A stretch of DNA of 18,431 bases, taken from contig PBTP01000059.1 of the NCBI GenBank assembly GCA_002729275.1, forward strand, positions 3,106-21,536. Reading direction: 5' to 3'. Below are positions 7,605 to 14,896 of this stretch, piece by piece. The translations under genes and the position numbers were made by a program. The notes below the pieces were generated by a model, which worked only from the letters and a program-made list of their open reading frames with translations, was not told the origin of the DNA and ran no database searches. Each line of letters begins with the position of its first letter. Position 1 is the stretch's first letter. Source of the DNA: Roseibacillus sp. GTDB lineage: Bacteria > Verrucomicrobiota > Verrucomicrobiia > Verrucomicrobiales > Akkermansiaceae.

Positions 7605-9464
7605 TCATGGATTAGAGGGGGTTTCAGGGGAGAGTTGGCCGGTGATAAAGGTCGAGGTCGTCTGCCAGTCGAGACTCGAGAGGCTTTCGATTCCATCTGT
7701 CTCCGGCGCAAAACCGTAAAAATAGCCCAATCGGTCGCGGGAGAGGTCGAGGCGTGTCCGGTTTCGGGGCCCGAAGCGCTCCCGGAGCTTATTGAACCAA
7801 GAGGTGAATTCCGTTTCCTCAACAGGGCTCATGGTGGTATTCCGCCCCTGCTGAACATCGGAAGTGGTCCAGAGCTGTCCCCCCGGATCCCTGTAAAAGA
7901 CTTTTTTGATTATGAAGTCGAAGGTGGAATTGACGGTGGGGTTGCCGGAGTTCCCTATAAGGGAAATTCGTTCCCTGGACGGCCTGATCGTCTCGAAGAT
8001 ATGGCCATGCTCACTACTGCTCTTAAACCAATCACCGGTTGCCTTTAGTCCGCCAGCGGTGATCTCGATATTGTAGCGCCCCTTGCCCCCACCATTTCGC
8101 TCTGTGATCCGTGCCCAGCGCGATTCGCCCAAAGTCAGAGGACTCAGGTAACCTGGCTCGCTGGTGGTGAATCCGGTTTTAAGGAGAACGCCAGTGCGGG
8201 CAATTTGCTCCTGTGAGATATACGTGGTGTTGTCCGGACCGACCTCTCGCAGAATAAGGCGCTGGCCGTAGCCACCAAATCCATCCTGGAGAAGGATCAG
8301 GCCGAGCAGGATAACGCTTGCACCCAGGGAGATCAGAGGTGTTGAAATAAAGAGTTTGTGGCGTTTCCCTGCCTTGGCGAAGACGAAAAGATTGATCGGT
8401 CCGACAAGGATGCCGAAGACCACAAGGACAATGATTACGAGGATGATCTGGGAGAATTTTTTCCCAAGGGCGTCATGGAGTTTCCAATTCGAACGGAAGT
8501 TTTCCCTTAGATCGGAGACTCGTGGGCCCCCTGTTTTCTTCGCGTTGCTATCCACAAGTTCTACGACCTCCGGAGCCTCGAGAAGACCATTGCCTGGAAG
8601 TGGCTTGAGAAGGGTCGCCCCCCAGCCTGAGTCAGATACAGACGCCCCCGCAGCATTCCCTCCAAACCCAAGGGTATTGAGGTTAGTTCCAGAATTAGTA
8701 GTATAAATAATGAGGGTGCCCCCCAGTCGATTCCATTTGCGCAGGGCGTTGCGGGCACCCGCAGGCAGTTCATTCCATTCCAGGTCAGTCAGGAGACAGG
8801 CGTCGTAGCCGACATAGGCCCGCCAGTCATCCGGCATTGATTTGGCCAAAAACCCTCCTCCGAATTCTGCCTGGGATCGCCACCCCCCTCCGCCTCCCGA
8901 CGGAGCTCCGTAAAGATGAAGCGCGGTGGCTTTGTCCAGAGCATTACCGTTCAAGGTTTGAATTTTCTCGCTATAGATTACAGAGGGCCAAATTTTTGAT
9001 TTCTCTTGGGCCATCTCGGTCGTGAGACGGTCTGAGGATTGGGGAAGAGGAGCAGAGGGCCTGACGGTGACATCGAGGATGGACTCCAGTTGCTTGGAAG
9101 CCCGGGTATTAAGGACGCTTACGACTGGGATGATCAGGTCGACCCCTGCGACCGAGGTCGCATTGCAGATAACGGAAAAGTTCGACCGGAGCCTGTTGCG
9201 CTCACCGAAAGACGAATCAGAGGACACGAAGGAAAAGTTCCAAGTGCGATCAATCGTGCTGTCATTGATGATCTTTACACGAACCGGGTGGTATCCGGAA
9301 GGGGGTAGTCTCTCGATAAGAGAGCTCATCTCGAGAGAAATAAGGGGGTCTCCTGGTTTCGTGTAGGTTCTCTTGATGGAAAGTCCCCCAGACTGCGCGC
9401 CAATAGTGCCAACCTGGATACCAATAAGGGCCAGTGTCAGGGGGATGACCGCACGGTGGCTCAT
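7605..9464 (-). CDS. Exported membrane protein of unknown function in MoxR/ABC cluster
   Basis: 619 residues; I do not recognise a named family. Residues 1-23 look like a Sec signal peptide ending in GAQ. The first 330 residues should be periplasmic: a beta-rich N-terminal region, a Gly-rich stretch (about 187-205), then an amidotransferase/ThuA-like segment (YDACLLTDLEWNELP, RKWNRLGGTLIIYT, about 220-255). Two membrane helices follow (about 338-363 and 371-392), separated by a short basic loop (AKAGKRHK). The C-terminal 225 residues should return to the periplasm and are beta-rich, with many Arg and Thr residues. It starts 12 bases after the moxR stop and ends 22 bases before the ABC ATPase gene, so it links the two halves of the operon. 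It may stand where BatD-like or ABC accessory proteins stand in other clusters, but this is inference. Confidence 0.85.
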   Translation of the reverse strand: MSHRAVIPLTLALIGIQVGTIGAQSGGLSIKRTYTKPGDPLISLEMSSLIERLPPSGYHPVRVKIINDSTIDRTWNFSFVSSDSSFGERNRLRSNFSVICNATSVAGVDLIIPVVSVLNTRASKQLESILDVTVRPSAPLPQSSDRLTTEMAQEKSKIWPSVIYSEKIQTLNGNALDKATALHLYGAPSGGGGGWRSQAEFGGGFLAKSMPDDWRAYVGYDACLLTDLEWNELPAGARNALRKWNRLGGTLIIYTTNSGTNLNTLGFGGNAAGASVSDSGWGATLLKPLPGNGLLEAPEVVELVDSNAKKTGGPRVSDLRENFRSNWKLHDALGKKFSQIILVIIVLVVFGILVGPINLFVFAKAGKRHKLFISTPLISLGASVILLGLILLQDGFGGYGQRLILREVGPDNTTYISQEQIARTGVLLKTGFTTSEPGYLSPLTLGESRWARITERNGGGKGRYNIEITAGGLKATGDWFKSSSEHGHIFETIRPSRERISLIGNSGNPTVNSTFDFIIKKVFYRDPGGQLWTTSDVQQGRNTTMSPVEETEFTSWFNKLRERFGPRNRTRLDLSRDRLGYFYGFAPETDGIESLSSLDWQTTSTFITGQLSPETPSNP

Positions 9465-9476
9465 TCGACCACAAGT

Positions 9477-10493
9477 TCAGCTGGAGACCGATTGTTGCAG
9501 GGTCCTCGGATTTTTCCCCGCTTGGAAGGGGATTTCCTCGAGGAGGAGAGAGATGATCTCATTGCTGGTGAGTCCTTCCACCCTCGCATTATAATCAAGG
9601 ATGATACGATGCCGGAGAACCGAGGGCGCCACGAACTTGACGTCTTCGAAGCTGGCGTGGGTGCGCTCGTTCATCAGGGCCCGAGCCCGGGCAGCGGCAG
9701 CGAGGGAGAGCGCGGCACGCGGACTGGCTCCGAACTTAATATTTCCTGCTGACTCAGACTGGCCAGGATGAGTGGCGTCTACCAGCCGGGCGATGTAATT
9801 GGCTACAACATCAGGCAGGTAAATTCGTCGTACTAGGGCAAGAACGTCGTTGAGAGTGCTTGCTTCCATGATGGGATTCACCTCCGGCTCAGAGCCCAGA
9901 TCACGGTCACTTACGATTCGTTCGAGCGTATCGACATCATTGCGCGTGATCTCCAGCTTGAAGAGAAAGCGATCGAGTTGGGCCTCAGGCAACGGATACG
10001 TCCCCTCAAGTTCGATTGGGTTCTGGGTTGCGAGAACGAAAAAGGGCATGGGAAGCTGATGAGTCTCTCCGAGAACCGTGACTCGCCGTTCCTGCATGGC
10101 CTCAAGTAGAGCGGATTGGGTCTTGGGAGAGGCGCGGTTGATCTCGTCGGCCAGAACGATATTGGTAAAGAGAGGTCCGGGCTGGAAGACGAACTGTCGC
10201 TTGCCATCCTTTTCCTGCAGTACTGGGTTCCCTGTGATGTCACCGGGAAGCAGGTCGGGCGTGAATTGAATCCGGCGAGTCTCCATCTGCAGGATGCGGG
10301 AAAGCCCCTTTACGAGCTCGGTCTTGCCGAGCCCGGGGAGACCCTCCAGAAGAATATGGCCACGGGCGAGAATGCCCGTAAGGACCAGCTGAATCAGCTC
10401 TTCCTGTCCGAAAAGGACCTGCTGCAGGGCGTGGGAGAGGGACCGGACGTGCTTGCCGGCGTCGGTGACTTCGGTTTCCGAGGCGTGCTCCAT
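9477..10493 (-). CDS. moxR: MoxR-family AAA+ ATPase
   Basis: 338 residues, normal length for the family. Walker A is GLPGLGKT (51-58), Walker B VLADEINR (113-120), and sensor 1 ATQNP (155-159), followed by the family hallmark GTYPLPEAQLDRF (164-176). The C-terminal lid domain contains GASPRAALSLAAAARARA. MoxR proteins are cytoplasmic chaperone-like ATPases that act with VWA-domain partners in maturation of enzymes or envelope proteins. The partners here are very likely the downstream DUF58 and VWA proteins. The gene starts 33 bases after the coiled-coil protein gene and stops 12 bases before the next gene. The ATG at 10493 is followed by an acidic stretch before the conserved domain, and no Shine-Dalgarno is visible. 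The exact client protein is unknown. Confidence 0.95.
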   Translation of the reverse strand: MEHASETEVTDAGKHVRSLSHALQQVLFGQEELIQLVLTGILARGHILLEGLPGLGKTELVKGLSRILQMETRRIQFTPDLLPGDITGNPVLQEKDGKRQFVFQPGPLFTNIVLADEINRASPKTQSALLEAMQERRVTVLGETHQLPMPFFVLATQNPIELEGTYPLPEAQLDRFLFKLEITRNDVDTLERIVSDRDLGSEPEVNPIMEASTLNDVLALVRRIYLPDVVANYIARLVDATHPGQSESAGNIKFGASPRAALSLAAAARARALMNERTHASFEDVKFVAPSVLRHRIILDYNARVEGLTSNEIISLLLEEIPFQAGKNPRTLQQSVSS

Positions 10494-10526
10494 GGAGTTC
10501 AGGGGAAAATGTGTTGAGAGGGTGTG

Positions 10527-11879
10527 CTATTTAAAGAAGTCCTTAAGAGCGCTTTTTTCAGAGGGAAGGAGAGACTCCTTCCAGACCCGGGAGCCACCCT
10601 CCGACTCACTATCGACTTTTCCACCCGCGCGGAGGCCGATCTTTGCCTTGTCGACATCGTGCTCACTATCCTTCAGTTCGAGGAGGTCTCCGGGAAGGGA
10701 CTTGGACAGATCCTCTGATTTTAATCCCTCCAAGTTGCCGGAATTCACGTCAGGAGTGACTTGACCGAGGACGCCGGGGGCTGAGCCAGGTCCACGCCCA
10801 AGGCCTCCTTTTCCTCCCTCGTTCCCTTGCGATTGCTCATCGGCTGATCCCTCGTTGAGAAGATCATCCAGCCAATCCTGACCAGCGTCTCCACCTTGCG
10901 AGGGGTGCTTGGCGCTTCCACCCTGACACTGAGCGCAATTTTCGGCAGCTTGCTTCATGCTCTCGCGAAGTTGTTCGAGTTGTTGCGGGTCCAATTGGGC
11001 GAGATTCTCAGGGTCAAGCTCTCTGAGTTTCTCCAGGAGCTGGCTGTCGGGTTTCATCTTCCCTTGTTCGAGGCCTTGCTTGGCTTCATTAAAGACATCC
11101 AGCATTCGCTCTCGGGTTGTTTCACTCATTTCGCCAGAATTCTCCTGCAGGTTTTCGAGGGCCTGTTCGGCCCTCCGCAGGTTGCGCTCCAGCTTATCGA
11201 GCTCGCCCTGATGCATTTCACTAAGGGCATCGGTGGCCTCAATACTGGAGTGGCTGTACCATTGGTCCTGATTCTGGTTTCTGAGCTGGTCGATTCTTTC
11301 TTCAAGCTCATCAAGGTAATCCTCCTCAACGGTTTGTTCCTCGGCGAGGGATTCGATGTCAGTTTCGAGGTCTTTCCACGCCTGGGGCTCATCCAGAGGT
11401 AGTTCTCCAGCATCGCTTCTGGCCGAGACGGGGAGCAGGATACTGGCTCCAAGGAGGATGAGTGCCGCTAGCGGGGGAGAAAGGAGGCGGGACCAACGCC
11501 ACCGGGTTCCGTCCTGAATTGCCTCTGGAAGATCTGGCCAAGGGGTCAGGCCGTGCTTAGCAGCGCTAAGCTTATTGCGCAGTTTCATACTGGCCTCGAT
11601 CCGCACCAAGGCATGATCCGGCGATTCAAAATTGCGCCTTGCGCGCCACCAGCTCAGGATGCCGATAGCGAGGAAAAGAATTAGCCCTATGATCGAGGCA
11701 TAAAACCATGAAAAGTCGGAGAATTCTCGTCGTGCGATTAGAATAAGACAAGAGCCAGCCAGTGCTGCGATGAGGAGGGGGGCAGCCAGTTTGTCCAGCC
11801 ACCAGGCAAGGTTGATCTTGCTGGACACCTTGCTGGCGATTTTTCGCCATTGGGTATCTCTCGAATCCTTCTCGCTCAT
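10527..11879 (-). CDS. Membrane-anchored coiled-coil protein with Gly-rich region, unknown function
   Basis: 450 residues, no named family recognised. Three hydrophobic segments lie at about 30-50, 58-77 and 133-152. Residues 160-315 are strongly charged, rich in Glu, Gln and Leu, and should form long coiled-coil helices. A C-A-Q-C pair (Cys315, Cys318) follows at the start of a Gly/Ser/Asp-rich low-complexity section (about 319-375). The last residues, SLLPSEKSALKDFFK, form an amphipathic end that looks conserved in style with large membrane proteins beside MoxR genes in Planctomycetes and Verrucomicrobia (DUF4175-like layout). The topology suggests a periplasmic coiled coil after the third helix. 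It lies directly upstream of moxR, so it may be a membrane partner of that ATPase. The ATG at 11877-11879 overlaps the TGA of a short upstream frame, and no Shine-Dalgarno is present. Confidence 0.82.
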   Translation of the reverse strand: MSEKDSRDTQWRKIASKVSSKINLAWWLDKLAAPLLIAALAGSCLILIARREFSDFSWFYASIIGLILFLAIGILSWWRARRNFESPDHALVRIEASMKLRNKLSAAKHGLTPWPDLPEAIQDGTRWRWSRLLSPPLAALILLGASILLPVSARSDAGELPLDEPQAWKDLETDIESLAEEQTVEEDYLDELEERIDQLRNQNQDQWYSHSSIEATDALSEMHQGELDKLERNLRRAEQALENLQENSGEMSETTRERMLDVFNEAKQGLEQGKMKPDSQLLEKLRELDPENLAQLDPQQLEQLRESMKQAAENCAQCQGGSAKHPSQGGDAGQDWLDDLLNEGSADEQSQGNEGGKGGLGRGPGSAPGVLGQVTPDVNSGNLEGLKSEDLSKSLPGDLLELKDSEHDVDKAKIGLRAGGKVDSESEGGSRVWKESLLPSEKSALKDFFK

Positions 11880-12011
11880 TGGAACATCAGGTATAGACGG
11901 GTAAAAACCTTAAAGCGAGGGCCTTCTGTGTAGCTTTTTTGGAGGAAGCTGAATGGGAGAGGAGAGGGAGTTTCCTCAGGCGCAGCAGGGGGGAGCCACA
12001 GGGAGGCAAGA

Positions 12012-13034
12012 TCAGGATTCCAGTTCGGGACGAGGAGCTCGCGTAAGTAAATCCCGCAAGGCTTCCGCGGCAGGTTGGTTCTCGTAAAGAACACTGTAGA
12101 TCGAGTCGATCAGGGGCGTGCGCACTTTGCTGCGTTGGGCGACTTCATAGATAGATTGGCAGTTCGGAATCCCTTCCACGACCATGCCAGCTTCCTTGAG
12201 GGTCCCTTCCACGGTGTTGCCCTTTCCGATTGAAATTCCTGCACGGAAGTTCCGCGAATGGTGTGAGTAACAGGTAGCGATCAAGTCTCCGACGCCTGAG
12301 AGCCCGGTGAAGGTATCAGGTTTTCCCCCTAGAGCCGTGCCGAGTCGGATCATTTCAGCGAGCCCACGGGTGACGAGGCCAGCCGTGGCATTATCACCGA
12401 GCCCAAGGCCGGTGGCGATTCCGGAGGCAATAGCAAAGATGTTCTTCATGGCGCCACCCCATTCGAGTCCGGTGAGGTCATCCGAGGTGTAGCAGCGAAA
12501 GCTGGGCGAGGTAAGGAGTCCCTGAAGATAGCCACTCACATTGGAGTTCGCCGATCCAATGACAGTCATGGTGGCAAGGCCCTTGCAAACTTCCTCGGCA
12601 TGGTTCGGCCCGGAGAGAGCAGCAAGCGGCTGGTCGGGAAGGATTTCGGAGATAACCTCGGACATGCGTTTTCCTGTTCCGCGCTCAATTCCCTTTGAAC
12701 AGGAGGTCAGGATCACTTCTGGGCCTATTTGAAGAGATGCCAGTTGTTTGGCGGTGGAGCGGATGGCCGCACTGGGCAGAACAAGAAGGATGAGATCGGC
12801 GTCTCCTGTGACACCTAGATCGCTACTGGCCTTGATGCCTGGGTCGAGTAGTTCCCCGGGCAGGTAGCGCTCATTCCGATGCCTCGTGTTAATGTCCTCG
12901 ATAACATCCTTGTTGCGCCCGATAAGGGTAATTTTCGAGGAGGCTGGATGGAGCAGGGTGGCGAGAGCGGTGCCCCACGATCCGCAGCCCACCACGGCAG
13001 TCCGTGGAGCAGGTGGAAAAGGATTATCGTTCAT
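12012..13034 (-). CDS. gpsA: Glycerol-3-phosphate dehydrogenase [NAD(P)+]
   Basis: 340 residues, the usual size. This cytosolic enzyme reduces dihydroxyacetone phosphate to sn-glycerol-3-phosphate, the backbone for phospholipids. The N-terminal Rossmann fold has the dinucleotide motif GCGSWG (16-21). The substrate-region motif SGPNHAEEV is at 141-149, the predicted catalytic Lys is K197 in GAMKNIFAIASG, and the C-terminal domain carries the family motifs GLGDNATAGLVTRGLAEM and GLSGVGDLIATCYSHHSRN. All expected residues are present, so the enzyme should be active. The gene begins 16 bases after plsY, whose product consumes the glycerol-3-phosphate made here, which supports one operon. The short C-terminal extension (APRPELES) is unremarkable. 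The ATG at 13034 places the Rossmann motif at the normal distance from the start. Confidence 0.97.
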   Translation of the reverse strand: MNDNPFPPAPRTAVVGCGSWGTALATLLHPASSKITLIGRNKDVIEDINTRHRNERYLPGELLDPGIKASSDLGVTGDADLILLVLPSAAIRSTAKQLASLQIGPEVILTSCSKGIERGTGKRMSEVISEILPDQPLAALSGPNHAEEVCKGLATMTVIGSANSNVSGYLQGLLTSPSFRCYTSDDLTGLEWGGAMKNIFAIASGIATGLGLGDNATAGLVTRGLAEMIRLGTALGGKPDTFTGLSGVGDLIATCYSHHSRNFRAGISIGKGNTVEGTLKEAGMVVEGIPNCQSIYEVAQRSKVRTPLIDSIYSVLYENQPAAEALRDLLTRAPRPELES

Positions 13035-13050
13035 CGGGGATTTCCATCGG

Positions 13051-13797
13051 TTACTTTTTCGTCACGATCTTATTAGATCCCCGGCTTTCCAGGCGGTCTT
13101 CAGTGCCCGCAAGAATCCGCTGAATGTTGGACCGATGGCGCCAGATCGCAAGTAGAGCAGCCACGATGGTAAAAATCAGCAAGGGCTTATTCCATGAACC
13201 AGACTCCCAGTAAGTGGGCTGGGATCGGTCTCCTTCAAGATGGCGAAATCGATCAGCGAGGTGAGTGAAAACAGGAATACTAAGTACTCCCATAATACTG
13301 CCCAGGCTGACGTAACGGGTGAAATAGAAGGCCGCAGCAAACACCAGGAACGCACCAAGAAAGACCATAGGGAGAAGGGCAACGAGGACTCCTGCTGAGG
13401 TAGCAATGCCTTTTCCTCCTCCTCCCCTGAGAAAGAGGGAGTAGTTGTGCCCTATAATTGCGGCAAGTGCGGTGATAACCTGGAGGGAGTGAACATATAG
13501 TTGCTGATCTGCTGAAAACGGTTCAGCTGGATTCGAAAGGAAGGAAATGGGCAAGGCCGGAGCTGTTCCTGCCACCCTGAAGAGATTAGTTGCAACGAGG
13601 ACAGGTAGGAATCCCTTCAGGAAGTCCAGCAGCAGACAGGAGACGCCGAACCCCTTGCCGACGATTCGAAAGACGTTGGTGGCGCCCACATTCCCGGATC
13701 CATGTTGGCGGATATCAATCCCCTTGGACCTCGCGATGAGGACCCCAAAGGGGATGGATCCAACGAGATAGGCTGCGATTGGAATAAGCCACGGCAT
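13051..13797 (-). CDS. plsY: Acyl-phosphate:glycerol-3-phosphate acyltransferase PlsY
   Basis: 248 residues. PlsY is an inner-membrane enzyme that transfers an acyl group from acyl-phosphate to glycerol-3-phosphate, giving lysophosphatidic acid. Three family motifs are visible: GSGNVGATN (33-41), GHNYSLFLRGGGGKGIAT (116-133) and the late basic segment WRHRSNIQRILAGTE (219-233). It is longer than the typical roughly 200 residues because of two extra loops, about 75-105 (between helices, before GHNYS) and about 181-203. The hydrophobic pattern fits the expected multi-span topology. It is followed after 16 bases by gpsA and preceded after 27 bases by the cyclophilin gene. The ATG at 13797 gives the correct N-terminus (MPWLIPIAAYLVGSIPFG). 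The extra loops are the only unusual feature. Confidence 0.96.
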   Translation of the reverse strand: MPWLIPIAAYLVGSIPFGVLIARSKGIDIRQHGSGNVGATNVFRIVGKGFGVSCLLLDFLKGFLPVLVATNLFRVAGTAPALPISFLSNPAEPFSADQQLYVHSLQVITALAAIIGHNYSLFLRGGGGKGIATSAGVLVALLPMVFLGAFLVFAAAFYFTRYVSLGSIMGVLSIPVFTHLADRFRHLEGDRSQPTYWESGSWNKPLLIFTIVAALLAIWRHRSNIQRILAGTEDRLESRGSNKIVTKK

Positions 13798-13824
13798 GGG
13801 ATGGAAGTTGTGTTACCAGTGGCT

Positions 13825-14649
13825 TTACTGGGATTGAGTGAGGAACGCTTTCTTAATGACTGCATCGCGGAGAGGCGCATCAGACATTGGATTTTCGATA
13901 AGATCGCCATTGGGGGATTTTACTATCATGCGCTTAACGCCGGTTTCACTTTGCTTGATCTTGTCAATGGTTTCCATGCCTTCAACGATCATGCCGAATA
14001 CGGCGTAGCCATCGGGGCTAAAGCCCTGGGGGTTGTCCGGGCTTTTTGGGTCAAGACCGGGATTGTCGACTACGTTAATGAAAAACTGGGAGGTAGCACT
14101 GTCCGGATCATTGGTCCGAGCCATTGAAATTGCACCACGTTTATTTTGAAGGCCGTTCTTGGCCTCGTTCTTAATCGGCGCCTTGGTCTCCTTCTGTGAC
14201 CCCTTGCCATCGATGAGTTCAAAGCCTCCTCCCTGGATCATGAATCCATCGATGACCCGGTGAAAGATAGTGCCGTCGTAGAATCCATCATTGACGTAGC
14301 TGAGAAAGTTTTGGGTACTGATCGGGGCGTTGACAGGGTCGAGCTCTAGGACGAAGGATCCTTCGGAGGTTTCGAATGTAACGCGTGGGCTTGTTGGCTT
14401 GTCCCCGGCAGCATTTTCTTCAGGACTTTCGGGTGGAGGGGTAGCCGGGGAAACGGGTAATTCTTTTACGGTTTCGGTTGCCGAGGTGGCAGGTTGGGGG
14501 GCAGGAGTTTTCTGAGCCGGGGTGTTCTGTGCCGGGGATGCTGAGGGGTCTTGCGGAGAGCCTACATTTTCTTCCTGCTTACAGCTGGCAAGAGCGAGAG
14601 CGAGAGCGAGGGCGAGTATGATGGAGGAGGTGATGCCGCGTGATTTCAT
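13825..14649 (-). CDS. Lipoprotein cyclophilin-type peptidyl-prolyl cis-trans isomerase
   Basis: 274 residues from the ATG at 14647-14649. The frame allows an ATG 30 bases earlier, but the chosen start gives a compact lipoprotein signal: basic MKSR, an Ile/Leu/Ala core, and the lipobox LASC with Cys23. A Pro/Ala/Thr/Glu-rich linker runs to about residue 85. The cyclophilin domain follows (about 87-274), with [13 protein letters not shown] holding the catalytic Arg, then [18 protein letters not shown]. It should sit on the periplasmic side of a membrane and assist folding of exported proteins by proline isomerisation. The hydrophobic core [10 protein letters not shown] is encoded by a short hexanucleotide repeat. 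It is the first gene of the long leftward run ending in the VWA genes. The lipobox lacks Asp at +2 (it reads CKQEE), so outer membrane sorting is likely under the E. coli rule. Confidence 0.93.
   Translation of the reverse strand: MKSRGITSSIILALALALALASCKQEENVGSPQDPSASPAQNTPAQKTPAPQPATSATETVKELPVSPATPPPESPEENAAGDKPTSPRVTFETSEGSFVLELDPVNAPISTQNFLSYVNDGFYDGTIFHRVIDGFMIQGGGFELIDGKGSQKETKAPIKNEAKNGLQNKRGAISMARTNDPDSATSQFFINVVDNPGLDPKSPDNPQGFSPDGYAVFGMIVEGMETIDKIKQSETGVKRMIVKSPNGDLIENPMSDAPLRDAVIKKAFLTQSQ
14591..14614. repeat. Hexanucleotide repeat inside a signal-peptide core
   Basis: Three perfect AGAGCG units and one AGGGCG unit on the plus strand encode Leu-Ala pairs in the cyclophilin signal peptide on the minus strand. 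Loss or gain of a unit would keep the frame and change the length of the hydrophobic core by two residues. Confidence 0.8.
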
Positions 14650-14677
14650 GCCCGAGTCGTTTAGCGTGCCGGGGTGC

Positions 14678-14691
14678 ATTTGTAAACAAAT
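14678..14691. promoter_or_regulatory. Operator-like inverted repeat upstream of the cyclophilin gene
   Basis: The arms ATTTGT and ACAAAT are perfect inverted complements around a central AA, about 29 bases upstream of the chosen start of the lipoprotein cyclophilin gene. The size and AT-richness fit a small dimeric repressor site near the start of the long leftward operon. No clear -35/-10 pair could be assigned next to it, and a chance origin is possible. Confidence 0.3.
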
Positions 14692-14753
14692 CCGCGTTTG
14701 TGATTGGCCCGTGTAGATAGCCCGGGGCCCAGCCGAGGAAGGAATTTGTCGGC

Positions 14754-14801
14754 AAAAAGGGCCAATATTGAGACGGAACAGGGTAATTCCAATATGGCCC
14801 T
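14754..14801 (-). terminator. Terminator-like hairpin with T-run, minus strand
   Basis: Read on the minus strand, AGGGCCATATTG and CAATATTGGCCCT form a 12-bp stem with one bulged base and a loop of about 19 bases, followed directly by five T residues. This is the form of an intrinsic terminator for leftward transcription. It lies about 105 bases before the cyclophilin start and beyond the end of the opposing prepilin gene, so it could end read-through from rpsP or act as an attenuator in a long cyclophilin-operon leader. The loop is longer than is usual for terminators. Confidence 0.5.
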
Positions 14802-14896
14802 GAGTGACTATCCGCCCGTCTCATTTTACAGGATGTCGGTCGTGACGTTCTTGAGTTTGACAACGAGGGATCGACGGTGCCTCATACGGCCACCCC

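Noticed and set aside
7583..7822. 80-codon N-terminal extension of the ABC ATPase frame
   Set aside because: It overlaps the 3' end of the preceding gene by more than 200 bases, its composition is Ser/Arg/Pro-rich without family similarity, and the domain starts at the ATG at 7582.
11876..12094. 72-residue frame whose TGA overlaps the next ATG (ATGA) and whose end alternates aromatic residues like an outer-membrane strand
   Set aside because: It starts inside gpsA, has no start codon or ribosome site in the free 132 bases and ends in Gln rather than Phe. The overlap is probably chance, although it is an interesting coincidence.
14857..14888. Perfect TTGACA upstream of the prepilin gene as a sigma-70 promoter
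   Set aside because: No acceptable -10 box lies 16-18 bases away (the best candidates match at three or fewer positions), and the start codon would be too near.
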